Notes: generated from the letters alone by a model not told the origin. A DNA stretch of 64,000 nucleotides from Grammothele lineata (GCA_002150815.3 NDFF03000011.1:496001-560000), one strand, 5' to 3'. Positions 13,601 to 27,327 are shown, numbered from the stretch's first letter. Numbers and translations: made by a program.

Positions 13601-16600
13601 TGGACGAGCCGATCGTGGGCAACGCCAAAGCTGCACTCCGTGAGGAAGGTAGCGTTGACGCTGGCACCCCTGGGAGTGTGCTGGAGGTGTCCCCGTGTGG
13701 ATATCCGGCGCGAGGTCTGGCGAATGGAGCCGCTAGCTGAAGCAGGGCCGGATGATGGTCGTCGAGACTCAAGGAGAGGCAGGCCGTCGGATACAGGGCG
13801 GGATGAAGAACTTGCTTTGGAGGGCGAGTCCTCTTCGAAGCCTGATATCAGACTGCGTGAGCGGCCATAGCAACTAAACTGCTGTTATTTCACACCCACC
13901 CGTGTTCTCCAAATCGTCCAGCATGTTGGCTATCCTCTTCGACCGTGCCGACGGTACGAGCATCGTGCTAGCTTTGTCCGACCACCGCGAATTCGATGCA
14001 AGTGGGCTATCCTCATCGCCTTCCACCGACACGTCAACGTCGGGAGTAGGGATGTTCCTCCCGATCCCCACAATTGGGCCATCCCGTTTTCCGTCTGAAA
14101 AACTGACTGATCGTCGGTGGCCAAGCTTATTGGCAGGGGTGTACAGCTTGCCGCGAGTGGGGTCCTTCAGGGCTGAGACAGGTGTGGCACTCGTACTTTT
14201 CATGGCAGAACGTGGAGCAGGCGTAGATGTCGTGCCGATGGGGGTCCGAGCATGGGAGGCGTTGGCAACGGTGGATATGGTGGTCGTAGCAGGGGCAGCA
14301 GCGGTTAAGAAACGAGGTGGAGTGTCCGCAAACGCGGGTTCGGTGGAAGTATCATTGTCGGCCACAATACCTGTGTTAAGACGAGGCTGTAGCGGCAGAT
14401 CCAACGTCGCGGTCGGTACCATATCGCTACTATTTTCCTCGTCGTCTGGCGGTTCGCTGTCGGTATAAGATGACTCAAGATGCTCCAATCCGTCTCCAGT
14501 ATGTATCTCGTGAACGAAGTCCTGAGAGGGACCGTCCGTTGAGAACGAGGTGAGCTCGGTTTCCTCAACATCTTCCTCTCCCTCCTCCATTACTTCCTCT
14601 ATGCGGCTTTTCTCCAGAACCATCATTGAATCTTCATCGTCGTCCAGCCTATCTGTATCCTCGGGGAAACGAGACGTCTGGGATTCCTCGTCCTCTTCTC
14701 GTAGACTCTCAATATCGCGGAATGGATCCTCGCTCTCATTGTCCTGGCCATTGTCCTCGGGTTCGCTCTCGGCATGCGTTTCCACAGAGAAACCAGAGGT
14801 GGCGAGTGCGGTGGCCTTGACCCAACGCATCATAACCCGGTCGAATACCATCTTCCCGACGCGCTCTGGTAACGCCGGAACATCGTTCGGAGTGATGTGC
14901 ATCATTTGCTTCGGCCCAGGGTGTTTGACGAAGGACTCGGCGCTGCCAGTAGTGAGCGTAGTGCCGGATGCCGTGCTTGAGGACACGAATCGCGTGAGAT
15001 CCTCGTTACGACCGGCTCGGAGTGATGATGAAGGATATGCCGGTGCGTTTGGAGGGGCGAGTAGTCCAGGACTAGGCTTGATGGGTGATGCTGGAGCGGT
15101 AGATGTGGAGGCCGCGACCAGCTGGACGGGCGGACCAGCAGAAGGAGGTGGAACAGGGAATTGCGCGAGCATGCGCGACGTTTCAAGTGACATGCGGGTC
15201 AAATTTTCCGTCAGCTCGCGCGTGTTGTCCTCGGACGGATGGGAGACATGGGAAGGACGGGCAGCGGACGGTCGGCGAGGGCTAGAAGTGACACGGGATT
15301 TCCCGCGAGCGGTACTAGATATTCGAGTGGGTACGGCGACAGATATTCTGCGGGCCTGCGATGGTGCCTCGCTTGGTCGGCGAGGTCGGTTGAGCGTATA
15401 CGTAGCCCCGTTTCTCGATTGTAGAGACGGCACTGTAACGTCGGCGGATACCACGGAAGCCTCCGTCGTGTCATCGTTGCGGAACTGAGAAACATCCGTA
15501 TCACCAGAGAAGAGCCGTTTCGATCCCTTCATATCGCTTCTGATTTGTGCCATCAAGCTTGCAGCCTGCTGACGGTAGCCCAATGATGAATAGGTGGACC
15601 CTCTCGACGAAGTAACGGTACCGTTCGGGGAAGGATCTTTGCTCGATGTATTGTCAGGCACTGCGAGGAATGACGGTTTGCCTATAACCAGAAGTATCAA
15701 TATAAATGTCATTGATGAACGTCTAAAATGCGCACGCAAAGGCGGGGGACGTTCCTCCATCGGTTGTTCAGGTTCTACGGCTTCGCCGGCTGGGGATCGC
15801 TGTGTTGCTACAGTCGATACAGTAGAAAAGTCGCGAGCCTGTCGGATTTGTTCCATGAGGTTCTTGGATTCACCCACGTAGTCCCTACGCGACGTAGGTC
15901 GCATGATGATGGCCGCGCCGTCACCCTTCTCGCTACTTAAATCGCTGGACGGACTGAGTTTAAGGCGTTTCGCGCTACGGAGACGCGAGTAACTGTTCTC
16001 GTGCACTGGAGAGAGTCCTGAAGGCGTTGATCGAAGGCTGCCCTGCGCGGTAGCGCCGCCTTCCCCTGAAGGAGTGTTGACGGCTATAGAGTCTACCATA
16101 GCTGAGAGGTGGTCGCGCGTAAATGTGTCGTATTGAAATTGAAAGAGTCTCAGTCGGGAATCTGTGGAAGGAGGGTTGGGAAGTCGGCCACCATGATTAG
16201 GACCGGGAGTGCTCTGAGCGATGGGCGCAGGTCCTGCCGGATTGAACGGGCTAATGAAAGTGAACTGGGCCTGTGCGCCTTCGACCTTTAAACCATCTTT
16301 GTCCCGAGAAGATGTCATTGAAGGGATGTCTTGTTTCTCATCCTCAAAATCTACAAGAGATGGTTCGGAGGGCGGGACGTAAACCTGGGAGAGCCGCGAA
16401 GGGACGGGAGGAGCAGCGTTGTGCGTTTGGGGGAGAGAAGAGCCGGACGCGTGGGGCGGAGATGGAGGTTCAAACATTTTTTCCAGTGCTAGCGGGCTGA
16501 AAAAGTCTCTCATCCCGGCGTTCTTGTTCTTCCCGGGGGTCTTGGGGAGAAGAGGAACGGCAGGCATTTCCTCCCGGACGATAAACGTACCGCCAGAGTC

Positions 16601-16801
16601 ACCGGAAGAAGCTGAGGCAACACTAGGAGAGGCAAGATCGCTATTCCGCACGAGAACGGATTCCAGAGGTTGGGTGAAGGAAAGCTCAGAGCTCGAGAGG
16701 TCGGGATCGGCGGAGGAGTGTTCATCTTCCCAATCGATCCACTCGTCGACGACCGCGAGCTCATCAGTCAGCCAGGCAGGCTGAGCCTTCGACGCGGCCA
16801 T
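10641..16801 (-). CDS. Nud1/Cdc11-like leucine-rich-repeat scaffold of the mitotic exit / septation network
   Basis: Yeast Nud1 and fission-yeast Cdc11 anchor the mitotic-exit/septation kinase cascade at the spindle pole body. I read 11 exons: 15736-16801, 13900-15681, 13472-13841, 13250-13321, 13104-13186, 12900-13047, 12681-12772, 12296-12515, 12172-12221, 11748-12027 and 10641-11193, giving 1,571 aa. The start at 16801 (MAASKAQPAWLTDEL) has a better context than the in-frame ATG at 16957. Residues 1 to ~1040 are low-complexity and acidic/Ser-rich. About 1045-1400 is a run of LRRs (LEMLNLSRNRI, LRILRLSGNRLQTL, VRVLNLNYNFLED), capped by DFRMNPCTLGWYLPLLV, the terminal-LRR signature I associate with Nud1. 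The C-terminal ~180 residues are charged. The intron at 11194-11747 is unusually long (554 nt). The overall layout of long disordered N-terminus, LRRs and short tail matches the family. Confidence 0.85.
15682..15735 (-). other. Frame-preserving 54-nt intron in the Nud1-like gene
   Basis: On the minus strand the donor is GTGCGC and the acceptor TTATAG. The intron is a multiple of three and has no stop, so the frame stays open across it. Unspliced, it inserts a hydrophobic stretch (MTFILILLVIG) into an otherwise polar disordered region. Spliced, the junction reads RPPPLR-KPSFLAV. Confidence 0.7.
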
Positions 16802-17547
16802 CCCTACGAGTGCAGTGCCCCGCAGCAGGGGGAGAGGCGGCCGAGAGCGGGTCGGGCGCGAGAGGGCGAGGGACGGAGGCGGGGAACGGTGGCGGAAGAG
16901 GTGCAGCCACCGGCGACGCTGGCTTCGCGTGTTCAGATCACCCACGTGATCGCTCAACTGTGGGTCCGTATTTGGCGTCTATTTGCTTCCCACAAATATG
17001 GCCAAATACATCAGCCACAGGCGCGTCGTAGCGTCTTGTCACCGGTTGAGGATCGGTTCGATCCATAAGACAACTCACGAACTGGGTCTAACGCCCTAGG
17101 AAGGTTCTCCATAACAATCGCGTCGCCTTTCCTAGTGTGGGGAAACTCATATCTAGCCAGGGAACCTTCCTCGCAGACCAGCCTACCGGATTTCTGTGCT
17201 CACTAACAGGCCTAGTACGCCCTGAGCCTGAGAATTGCCTGGTACTCTGTCGATGCTCTTGCTCGTCATGATGCAGTATGCTCAAATGGCTAATTCACAT
17301 ATGAATTTGTCGGACTGGTTTGGCATACAACTCTCCGTTGTCTAGCGGGTCATTGCTACATACAGCTTGTAAATTGACAGAGAAGAAACACAAGCCGTCA
17401 CGAAGACGACGAAGACGCCAAAAATTCTGCGTTGGAAGCAATACACGAACAGAAGCTCGTGCACAGTACCTCGTCAGCGTACTCTCGAGTGCAGGAGGCC
17501 TGCGCCACACTCCCCCGCATCCGCCACCGTCCCATACCGGGAGCCAT
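16802..17547. other. Upstream region of the Nud1-like gene
   Basis: About 750 bp between the Nud1-like start and the stop of the candidate gene at 17548. I see only short frames and no repeat or RNA gene. It probably contains the Nud1-like promoter and 5' leader. Confidence 0.5.
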
Positions 17548-18190
17548 TCAACCATACATATCCTCCGGCCCCTGCCCCTCGAACACCCACGGTTGCCCAA
17601 AGGTGTCCACCACCACATCCCATTTCCAGGACCGCCACGCGCCTCGAAAGACGACGAAGCCAATCATGAGCCGGAGATGTGCATCACCCGCATGTAATCT
17701 CCACTATTAGGTGTATGCTTTCGCCTGTCCTCTCATGACTCAGTGAGCCATGCTCAGTACGCCGCTCGTCGCGCGCGCAACACATCTATCACCCTATCCC
17801 AGCTTCCTGCGCGTAATATCCTGCCAGCCCTGACGCTCATCCTAAGAACGTGCACCATCACAGAACCTCACCAGCTGCCCTACTCATCTCCCTTAGCCAC
17901 CTCTGGGCGCCCAGCATCGCCAATGCCTGCCAGGGAACGCCGCATCGCGACCGACTACGCAACCCCCACACGCCACACAAGGTGTGTGTGTTTCACCGGC
18001 GACAGCGAGAGCGAATCTCTGTTGTGACATCCCGCGGGAGCCACAACTTCGTCGGGTGAAGGGCCGAGTCTGCATCGCTGTGCACGTCCTTTGCAAGCCT
18101 GACTAAGAAGGGGTAGAGGATGGCGGGGAGGTTACATGCAGCTGGATCACAGGTAAAGGACGTCGACGCGTTGGCGAACGTCAAGAGTCT
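17548..18190 (-). CDS. Possible unrecognised minus-strand gene, 3' exons only
   Basis: Low-confidence chain of protein-like segments. The last exon candidate (17548 to ~17700) ends GQPWVFEGQGPEDMYG-stop and contains GAWRSWKWDVVVDTFG, a natural-looking Trp/Asp-rich tail. Upstream, about 17880-17950 reads VPWQALAMLGAQRWLREMSR and ends at a GTGAGG donor. About 18010-18190 reads MRLLTFANASTSF, then LPAILYPFLVRLAKDVHSDA. I could not fix every junction or the start. A further protein-like stretch (FGSPQEALDVALSLLKMAVI, near 18750-18830 minus) may belong to it. No family recognised. It could also be a decayed gene. Confidence 0.3.
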
Positions 18191-20090
18191 CATGCCGACA
18201 GGGTATCGGAAGGGGGGAGTCGGCGCAATAGACGTGCGCGGGCTACGAGTCTTCGCAACGCTGCCTGAATAACGAGGACGGAAAGATGACCTGCAAGGGG
18301 ATCATACGCGCGGGCTGGTGCCGATGCACATCTACGCAGCAAGCATCGCCACGGAGTGAGATCCAGAAAGCAGATTCATCTGAACGTGATGGGGACCGGG
18401 ATGATGCATGGTGGGCGACGGAGCTCGCCTTCCTGTGTGGAAGAACGAGTGTTGGGGGCAGCCAACGAGGCTAGAGGAGCTATACGTACAGCGGCAAAGC
18501 CGACTGCCGCATCTCCGCAACCTCCCTGTGTCGCTTCCAGGCCAATGAAGATGAACACACCTGTCCCTCAGACACAGCGTCGCGCCTACATCTGCACCCA
18601 GCAACTCTCCAAACTGGCCATTGCCTGTCCCCCTTCCTGCATCTTCCTGTGCGTCTTCGTATCGTCCAGATTGCTGCGTGCCCTTGTACCCCCAGTGCGT
18701 CGGCGTCGCGATGCCATGCTCCTTTTGTCGCGCGTGCCAGCGCTTCCAGGGACCTACACCAGATGACGGCCATCTTGAGAAGAGACAGCGCAACATCCAA
18801 TGCCTCCTGCGGCGAACCAAAGTTGGCTGAAACATCGCCGGGGTTGGGGGACGCTCTCGGATGGGATCCTGTGATCCCTAGAGCATGCTCCCTCGATTGA
18901 GTCAGGAGACTCGGGGCCTCTTATGTCCTGTGCTAGTGCTCGGCTACTCCGCAGAGTGGGAGCGAGTGCGATGAGAAAACGTGTGGGCAGGAAGGGAAGG
19001 ACGAGGGGCACTAGCTTTAGGCGAGGGGAGGGGAGCAATGGAAGGCTGTAGAACCTGAGAAGGTCTGTGCGTGGCCAACCTGCCGTCCCTCCTTCCATGG
19101 ATATACCAGCTCGGTGTGCGTGATCCACTCGCCCTCGAGAAGTAGCCCATTCAGATGCCGCGACACCTCCCTGGCGGTAGGAAAAGGGCTCCAGTCCTAC
19201 GGAAGAGTGATCTCGTACGTTCTGACATCGCTCGACCTCCCTAGTACTACCAACCCATCCGCGGAGCATGCACTACAGATGCTCTGTACGTAGCGAATTC
19301 GGGGAAGAGTAGGAACAAAGGCGGGCCTCAAAGCGACGCTAGTAGAGACCTGTTTGTTCTCTCCAGTAGGAAGGGAGTCAACCCGCCCGCTGACCGCTTT
19401 CCGGAGAAGTGATGTAGGGTACTCTCGAGGGGTCAACACGGACGAATATTTGAGACCGGTAGAGGAAGAAGAGACGACACAACCTCACAAGAGCCAGAAA
19501 GCGTGAACGTGCGCACCTGCCTCGACCGCCACCCAACACGTCGTGGTGGCATTGCTCGACCACGATGAGTCCTCAAAGCCCACGCGTCTCGGAGCAAGGA
19601 GGGACACGAAGATGCCCTATAAGCACTTAGGGTTAGATCACACTCCGGGTTAAAGAGCGGAACATGTGGCTGGAGCGACGCGTCGGCGACCGGAAGGGTG
19701 CGGCAACCTGGATGAACGAGAACCCGGGGCGTTGAGGGTTGCAGAAGAATACAGGAGGAGTAAGGTGTGGCTAGCTGGGGGCGGAGAGTGGTGCTGTCGA
19801 ATGAGGCGGAGGGGCCAGTGTCGTCGTCGGGTTCAAGGGATCCATGGACTCCAGACGCCCGACCACCGACGCGTCGTGCACAACACCACGTGACACGTGC
19901 CGCAAGAGTGACTGATTGTCACATGCGTGATGTGACTTAGAAGTGACGACCTCGCGAGATCGCGTCGGGACACGAGCGCAATTGAAGCGCCTTGGTCCCG
20001 GCTGGTCGCGTCGAGCGGATCTGCCTCTGCTCGGTCTTCCCAAGTTCTACCTTATCCACCTCCCTCTAGCTTCTCAGGCTCTGCTTTTCC
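18191..20090. other. Intergenic region upstream of the cohesin-loader gene
   Basis: About 1.9 kb. Apart from the weak minus-strand coding-like patch near 18750-18830, I see no consistent exon chain, repeat or RNA gene. The last few hundred bases should hold the promoter of the gene starting at 20091. Confidence 0.45.
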
Positions 20091-23000
20091 ATGAACGGGA
20101 ATTCTTACTACTTGCAGCAGCAACCAAAGAGGCACCACTATGATCCAGTAGATCCCCAGCCGTATCCCTCTGCTGCCGATGCCGTTCAGGACGCTCACCA
20201 GCTTCTCACCGTGTATCCTTACGCCTCTGCAACGCCGACCAACCATGGTGAGTAGTTCGGCGAGCATGCGGATGTTCAGTGTTGATATTAGAACCGCACC
20301 AGTTGTGAGGCATCTTTCCAACCTCTCGATTTCTGCCGCGCCTCCTTCGTATGTCCAGTCGTACCCTCACACAGTCCCCAACACCTCCTACCATCACGCT
20401 CGATACCCTCAATACTCAGAATATGCCCAAGAATTTGCGCATATACTCAACACCCAGCAGTCATCTTATGGCGGATCGTACTGGGAGAGCACGAGGGACG
20501 AGGCTGTCCACCACTTGTCTAGTCAAGCTCCGTGAGTTCCTCATCTTGTCTCGTTGCCTCACTCCCATTTGACGCTCCTTAGCCTCTACACCAACTACCA
20601 AGCCCCTCCACAATGGCCGCCATCTCAATCCCGTCACGCTATATATCAGACCACACCGTTCGCCCAGTCCGTCATACAGCATACAGCACCATCTTCATCC
20701 TACCCCACCCCACCGCCACCTCCTCCCCCTGGCATCTCTGCGTCATCCTCGTCTCTTGCTGGAGCTCTAGGACCTCTTCCACCTAGACCGGCTGAACAAC
20801 CCTATCACCCCAGGGATTCACAGGCTTTCTTCAATAACTTCCTTGACCAGACCCCAGCCCCGGCTCAACCAGTGGTCACTCAGCGGCGTCCACCCCCACC
20901 TCCCCAGCGGCCGCCACCAGAGCCTACACCGCTCGCGGATATACCTATTGCCGACCTCGGCAGTCCCGATCCACTCGCCACATCGCGCCCCTCTCCGGAT
21001 TATACTCTTACTCCGCGCAAAAGGAAAGTAGAACAGTATCTTGAGTCCCCATCCGTGAAGCGTGTGCAGGTCACAAAGCCCAGTCCCCGTATTCCTTCGT
21101 CTCACCAGACCCCGCCGCGACAGGTACATAAGCAGCAGGCACACAGGCAAAGGAGTAACGACGCACTAGTGCAGACGCCGTCTAAGTCGCGCAAGTCACA
21201 AGCTCCTGTCCTGCCTGTCTCGAACAGATCGACCCCATCGTCGTCTGGTGTGCGTCCTTCGGTTACACCATATGTCGCAGTACCTCCTCGTCCCAAGGCA
21301 TATCATACGCCGGCATCTCAGAAGAAGGAGAGGCCAGAAGTAGTCATCACGACAACAACGCTGAGCGCGAAAGGGAAAGCGAGGATGAAGACAGGGGATG
21401 ATGACGATGACCTGGGAGGATTTGGGAGTGAAGATGATGGTGTGTCGCTTCAGTATAGGCGTCCCATCGGGTCATCCGCTGTGAAGGGATCAGGGAGGAA
21501 GGCTACAGGTGAGAGGGATGCACGAGGCAAGTGTTCGCAGCGCATACATCTACCGTTTACATCCGCTCACTGCCACTCAGTCCCATTGGAGAAGCTGGTT
21601 ACGTTTCTGGAAGACATCTTCGAAGCAGAAGACGGCCTCCCTCCCGATATTGAGCCCGAAGACCTGCCACAGGAGTGGTTCTCACCTCTCAGTGTACCAA
21701 GCCACCCGCCCTATCTCCATCCGACTCTAGTGCGGAAGCTTACCACCCACATCAACAAAGCGGCACGACCAGGCAAACGGCATCGTCTTGGCGCTCGCGA
21801 TGTCAACGCTGGACAAACACCGCGTCCAAAGGGTCGAATGGCAGACGTTGACCCGAGTATGCTCAGTCGCATTTTGAAGATGCTTGAGCGGAGTGTACAC
21901 GCGGGAGAAGACCTAGATCCGTTTCCCTCGTTATCAAGCGGAACCACGAGTACTCAGAAGCAAACGAAAAACAAGAAGACGAATGCGAAGAAACCGAACG
22001 GGGAGGGCACTCGGGGCAAGTCACAATCTCCAGGAGAGCAAGGAGACCGCGACGTGATGGAGGTCGACGAACCGCAAGGAGAACAAAGACCGGCGACCGA
22101 GCAGGATATTGAGGGGCTCACAAGAACGCTTGAGCTTGCGAGGGACAGTGTTCTGGCTGCCGATTGTTGTATCGCGCTCCTTGCGAGCGATCGCTTACCA
22201 AAGCAGGTGCGTGTATTGTTGATGTCGGCGTCGAACAGTCGTCTCACCGTCAAATTGCTCTTAGCTATATTCGGAAGAACTCATCACTGCCTCGCTCGCG
22301 ACTATTAAGAACCAGTTGTCGAAAATTCTTTATCCGTTCGTCGAGGCATCACCGTCAGATCCTCAACTCCCCTCGCTGCTGCGGGAGCTCATACAGCAAG
22401 CGTCACGGGCTGACAGTGTTTTGCGTCAACTTCTCAGCGAGATCTTCCAGGCCGTTTCGTCAATCTTGCCCCGCATCAATGATCTCGTTTGCGCCGACGC
22501 AATGGCCATGAGCGAGAGTATCATCATCCAGGCCGTTTACATTGCCATTGGACCGTTTTTCATTGTAGAGGCGGAGAACGATTCCAAAGGAAAGAAAGGC
22601 TCAGCAAACAGCGCGGCCCTGGCGCTGGGTGCAAGCGCAATGCGGAGCTTGCGTTTGGACGCTCTATCCTTGATCCGTAGTGTGAGTACCTTCACCGACC
22701 GCACGCCTCTGCAAATGGGTAACATATAGTCTTGTTGGCAGATCTTCGCGAATCATGAAGATCAGCGACCGTGGATCATCGAGGAAATTCTGTCGTCCTT
22801 GATCAAGCTTTCAGACACGAAGCAACGGGCCGGTCAATTCCGGTAAGCTGGCTCTGGCTCGGTCTACAACGCAGGAGCTGACAGTTTTCAGCCTACGGGA
22901 CGGTCGATCTATCCGGACGGTATCAGCCCTTCTCATGCAGCTCGTGCAAACATCCGCACACGATGTACGCGTAGACGCGAAGGGTATACGCAGGGCGCGA

Positions 23001-26000
23001 GAGCAGGTCTTCGCGTTGAAACGCCAGGAAAGCTTCAACGACAAGCCACAGAAGGAGCCTTTGTTCGACGAGCATGACATCGAGGAGATCAAACTGTACG
23101 CGTCAGGGTTAGACTCAGCAACGAAGGCTGCCAGGACCATCATTCTCTTCTTGACTCAGAGGTAAGTATCTTCTACGTCCTAACACTGCTTCTGTTGACA
23201 CCAAGTTTAGATCGGGCCGGACGAAAGTCACGAAGAACTCCAACGAAGCAGAGTATCGGACGATCTTCGACAACCTAATCTCCGACCTCATGGCTGTTCT
23301 GTTCTGGCCAGAGTGGCCGGCGGCTAGTCTTATTCTGAGTCTCACCTGCAAATTCATGGTTGGTTTTTGTTGCCTCGCAAAATTATTCTAAATTCATAAC
23401 CCTTAATCAAGGTTTCGACGTTGGATGACAAGTCCAATTCTCCGGACAATAACGCAGCGAAGATTGTAGCGTTAGATCATTTGGGCGTAATAGCTGCGCA
23501 GCTACGCACTAGTATGCTGAAGTTCAAGCGCGAATCCAACCCTTCTGCTTTGCTCCCCCTTGACGAGGTATATTCCGCATCCTGGCGTTCACAGAAACCC
23601 TACACTAACGTCGTATCAAAGATCACGAACACTTTGAACGATGAACGCTTTCAGAGGCTCAACCACGCTCACCAAGATCTTCAAAACAATCTGTCCAAGC
23701 GGTCTTCCGAAGATCAAGCGTTTGATGTGAGTTGTACGATCACGTCCATGTTACTAGCGTGTTGAACTACCAATAGAGTGCCCGTGAACTCACGGCCGTG
23801 TTGTGGGGTCATGAGCTGGCGCTTATGCTGCAACACTGTGAGAAACAGCTGTCCGAAGAAGGTGACATCGACCGTAAAAGAGTCAAAGCCTTTGCTCGGC
23901 AGATGAAGTCGGCGATGCGTAGCGTGTGGGATGATACGTCTACTGATGTATTCGACCCAGGGTTTGTACTCGTTGTAGAATGCTTACATCATCTGCTCAT
24001 ACTACAATTTCTAGGAACTCCCAAGAGGAAATCGCGAGGATCGACAGGCTCTCCGAGGAGATCAGCACCTGCCAGAGCCTGAGGAACTCGTTTAACCCCA
24101 TCCTCACCGTCGTGCTACAAGCGCTTGACGCGCCCCCTGTGTTCATGAGGACCAAAGCACTGAAAGCTCTGGGTCAGATTGTCACCAGCGACCCAAGCAT
24201 CTTGTCCTTACCGAACGTACGACGAGGCATCGAGACTCATTTGCTGGATAGCTCTCCCGCTGTACGCGATGCGGCCGTAGAGCTTATCGGCAAGTACATG
24301 ATCGACTCTCCCAAGTTCGCTGCGGACTATTACCAGAAGATTGCCGACCGTATCGCCGACACCGGTCTCGGTGTACGCAAGCGTGTTATCAAGTTGCTGA
24401 AGAGCTACTATAGCGTCACGGAGGATAGGTCAGGTCGCATCGACATCTGCGCTCGCATCGTCCTTCGAATGTTCGACGAGGACGATACAGTCAAGGACCT
24501 TGCTGTCAAGACCATGGAAGAACTCTGGTTCATGAATCCGTTGTCAATGCCGAAACCAAGCATGTCCTCCTCAGACAAATCGGAATTGTTGGCCAAAGCA
24601 GCGGTTATCATGGGCGTCGCAGCGCAGTTCAAGGATAGACAGTCCCCATTAGAAGACGTGTTACATCGTATCATGGCGGATAAGTCCGAGAACGAACGGC
24701 CGCTCCTGCACCAGCGGTATGTAGAGGTCTGTGAGACTCTCATTGACGGGCTCGTCGATGCCTCGGATTTGCCTGGCTTTGTGAGTGGTTCTTTCATGAG
24801 CGTGCAGGGGGTATACACTGACCGTGGAGCACAATGTAGACCGTGCTGAGTTGCGTGCAAACTATCTATCTGTTCACATCTGCATATCCCGCGGTGATAT
24901 CGGGTTCGAACGCAGCGACCCTCCTGCCTTATCTGAAGAACTCAGCTACTGTGAGTCTTCTTGTACCAGAGATCACTCCATCTTCTGAGAATATTTTCAG
25001 CCGGATGAGCAGACAATATCAGACTACTTGCTTCGGATATTCAGGGCGTCGATTCCCCACATGCCCAAGACAGTGATCAAGTTCGGTCAGGAGTTGCAGC
25101 TAGCGCTACAACCGATGATCCTAAAGCCATCGCCAACAGCAGGTGTTCTTGTGCGTGAGGGCCCTAATTGTTGCTATCTCGGTTTCTCACGCTTCGTGTG
25201 GCTCCTGCAGGGCTTGCAAGAGACCGTCGCCTGCTTGTGTGCAACCGTTCACCATATCACACATGACTTCGGTCGACCAGTAGCTTTGCTTCGGTCGTGT
25301 AACGGTGCGTTCTTCCGCTTTATTCCCTGTTTCTCTAGGAAGTTGCTGACCGTAGGTATTCAGCACGTTTGCAACAAATGATTCAAAGGCCATCAAACCA
25401 GGCCCTCTCCACCCCAGAACAACGTACACTATCCATCCTCCTGTTCATCACATCGCTCCTTTGTGAGCATTGCAACTTTGACCGTCTACGACAGGAGCAA
25501 GACAGTAAGATCTCGCCTTTCGTTTCCTCGGCATTAGTACTGATACGTTCTCCAGAGTTCAAGGATGACATTGATCGAGTAACCAAGGGTTCCGTCATTG
25601 AGCACGTGTACATGTGCCTCCTGAAACTATACGAGAAGTTCCAAGATCAAGGTCTGAGGTCTCGTATCTTGCAATGTCTAGGTATGTTGTCCGAAATCCG
25701 ATGTAGAGTTGAAAATCTGACGATCGTGCTAGGTTTCTTGTTTCGTGCACAACCAGCCTTGATGACAGCCGAACCGTCCGCCAAAATTATGGATGCCATC
25801 TTCCTATCTCCTGCTGAAGAGACTCGTGGACGACTTCTCAAAATTCTTCAGGATTTCTTGATTGCGGAAGCTACCAAACATGCGGCAAACGAGAAAGGTA
25901 TGTCCCTCAAACGTGCGTAGTGAACAGATCTCATCCGAAACGGTAGCGTCGGCTAGTTCCAAGGGCAAGACAGCTTCTAGCAAAGTGAACATGGAGGAGC

Positions 26001-27327
26001 TGATTGGCAACACCGACGGCTTCGCGGATTCAGGGTACGATTCATTCATATTCCCTACCAGTGGCATTATTAATCGTCTCCCGCAGTGTCAGCTCTGCTA
26101 TCGTGCAACGTTACTTGGACCAGATTCTCGAGGCAGCGTTATCTCAGACTCCGCAGATCCAGTCTGCCGCTGTTGATATCCTGACGTTCACGATCAAGCA
26201 AGGCTTGGCGCATCCACTGCAATCGTTCCCGGTCATCGTGGCTCTAGAAACTAGCCCAAGCAATCAACTCAGTTCCAGAGCGAGCGCTTTGCACGCCATC
26301 CTCCATGCGAAACATACCTCCCTGTTGAATGCGCGTTATGTAAACAGCGCTCGAGCTTCGTTCGACTATCAGAAGCGGTTGTGTTCAGGGGCAGTCAAGG
26401 GATACCGAATGACGCCGTCACCCACCGCGTTCCTACACCGTTGGTACACTCTGGTCCGCGAAAAGCGGGCGACGCGGCAGGACTTCCTACGCGCGATGGT
26501 CAAGGTATTCGACGTCGAACTCGGGAAGACTACCCAGGTGAGCTTCACTGAACAACTCGTCATCGGGTTGGTTCGTTAACGTGCATATAGGACGATGTGG
26601 ATTTCGTTCGATACATGGCGGAGAACTTTGCTTCGTTTGAGTACAAGACACAGGAGGAGGCACTGACCGTCATCAAGTCTTTAACCTCTGTGCTCTCAAC
26701 GGAAGGGATGCAGTTGATGGAGATATTATCTCCATCACATCTACTCGCGCAGCTTCACGGTCCAAACCACAGTTTGCCTCAATCTCACGAAACGCCTCTG
26801 CTACACAACGTAGCTCAAGGCGGAGCTGTACCCATGGACATCGATTCTGGCGCGCTGCCTTCGACAGCCGAGGCGCTACCCCCGCCACCTCCACCCGTGT
26901 CAGCCCCAACGCAAGTAGCCGTTGAGCCTGCAATGCTACGAAGCTCCGTCGTCGTCGCGATGGTTATGTTGCTGAAAGCGCATTTGAAAACACTCTACGC
27001 TCTGTCCGAAGAGTAGGCTCATTTATTCCTCGTCGATCGAACAGACAGTGACCATAGGACAGGAAATGCGCGAAGTTTGTGATTGGCAAGAAGAGCAACG
27101 TCGGAGATCGCACGGCCGTACGCAAGCACGAGCGGCCACTGACGTGGGACACGCTGCCTTTTGCTATCACACCGATTGTCACGAGCGAAGATTCGGCTGC
27201 CCAGACTAAAAGGGTAAGTGATGCCCCGAGCCTCCGACAGCCTGGCACTGACGTCGTGCCGTAGTTCTTGGAGATCTGGAGCGAAGATGGCGTCACGGCT
27301 GAACCCGAGGACGATATGGCAACATGA
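20091..27327 (+). CDS. Scc2/Mis4/NIPBL-type cohesin loader
   Basis: The Scc2 family, with Scc4, loads cohesin onto chromatin and stimulates its ATPase. I read 23 exons: 20091-20247, 20303-20531, 20583-21508, 21581-22206, 22265-22681, 22742-22842, 22892-23161, 23211-23358, 23412-23567, 23622-23726, 23777-23961, 24015-24780, 24840-24950, 25001-25150, 25211-25304, 25364-25504, 25556-25681, 25733-25897, 25947-26034, 26087-26537, 26591-27012, 27063-27213 and 27265-27327, giving 2,015 aa. All phases close. The N-terminus is Pro/Gln-rich, like the Scc4-binding arm. The HEAT region starts near [13 protein letters not shown] and includes [20 protein letters not shown] and [16 protein letters not shown]. 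Near the C-terminus, [17 protein letters not shown] is the motif I associate with this family. A Pro-rich insert (ALPPPPPPV) lies just before it. Spliced length and domain order match Scc2. Confidence 0.93.

Noticed and set aside
13902..15488. Long plus-strand frames (188 and 312 codons)
   Set aside because: Antisense shadows of the low-complexity part of the Nud1-like gene.
16799..16957. Upstream in-frame ATG at 16957 for the Nud1-like gene
   Set aside because: It adds an Arg/Pro-rich stretch typical of translated leader. The ATG at 16801 opens the well-behaved protein.
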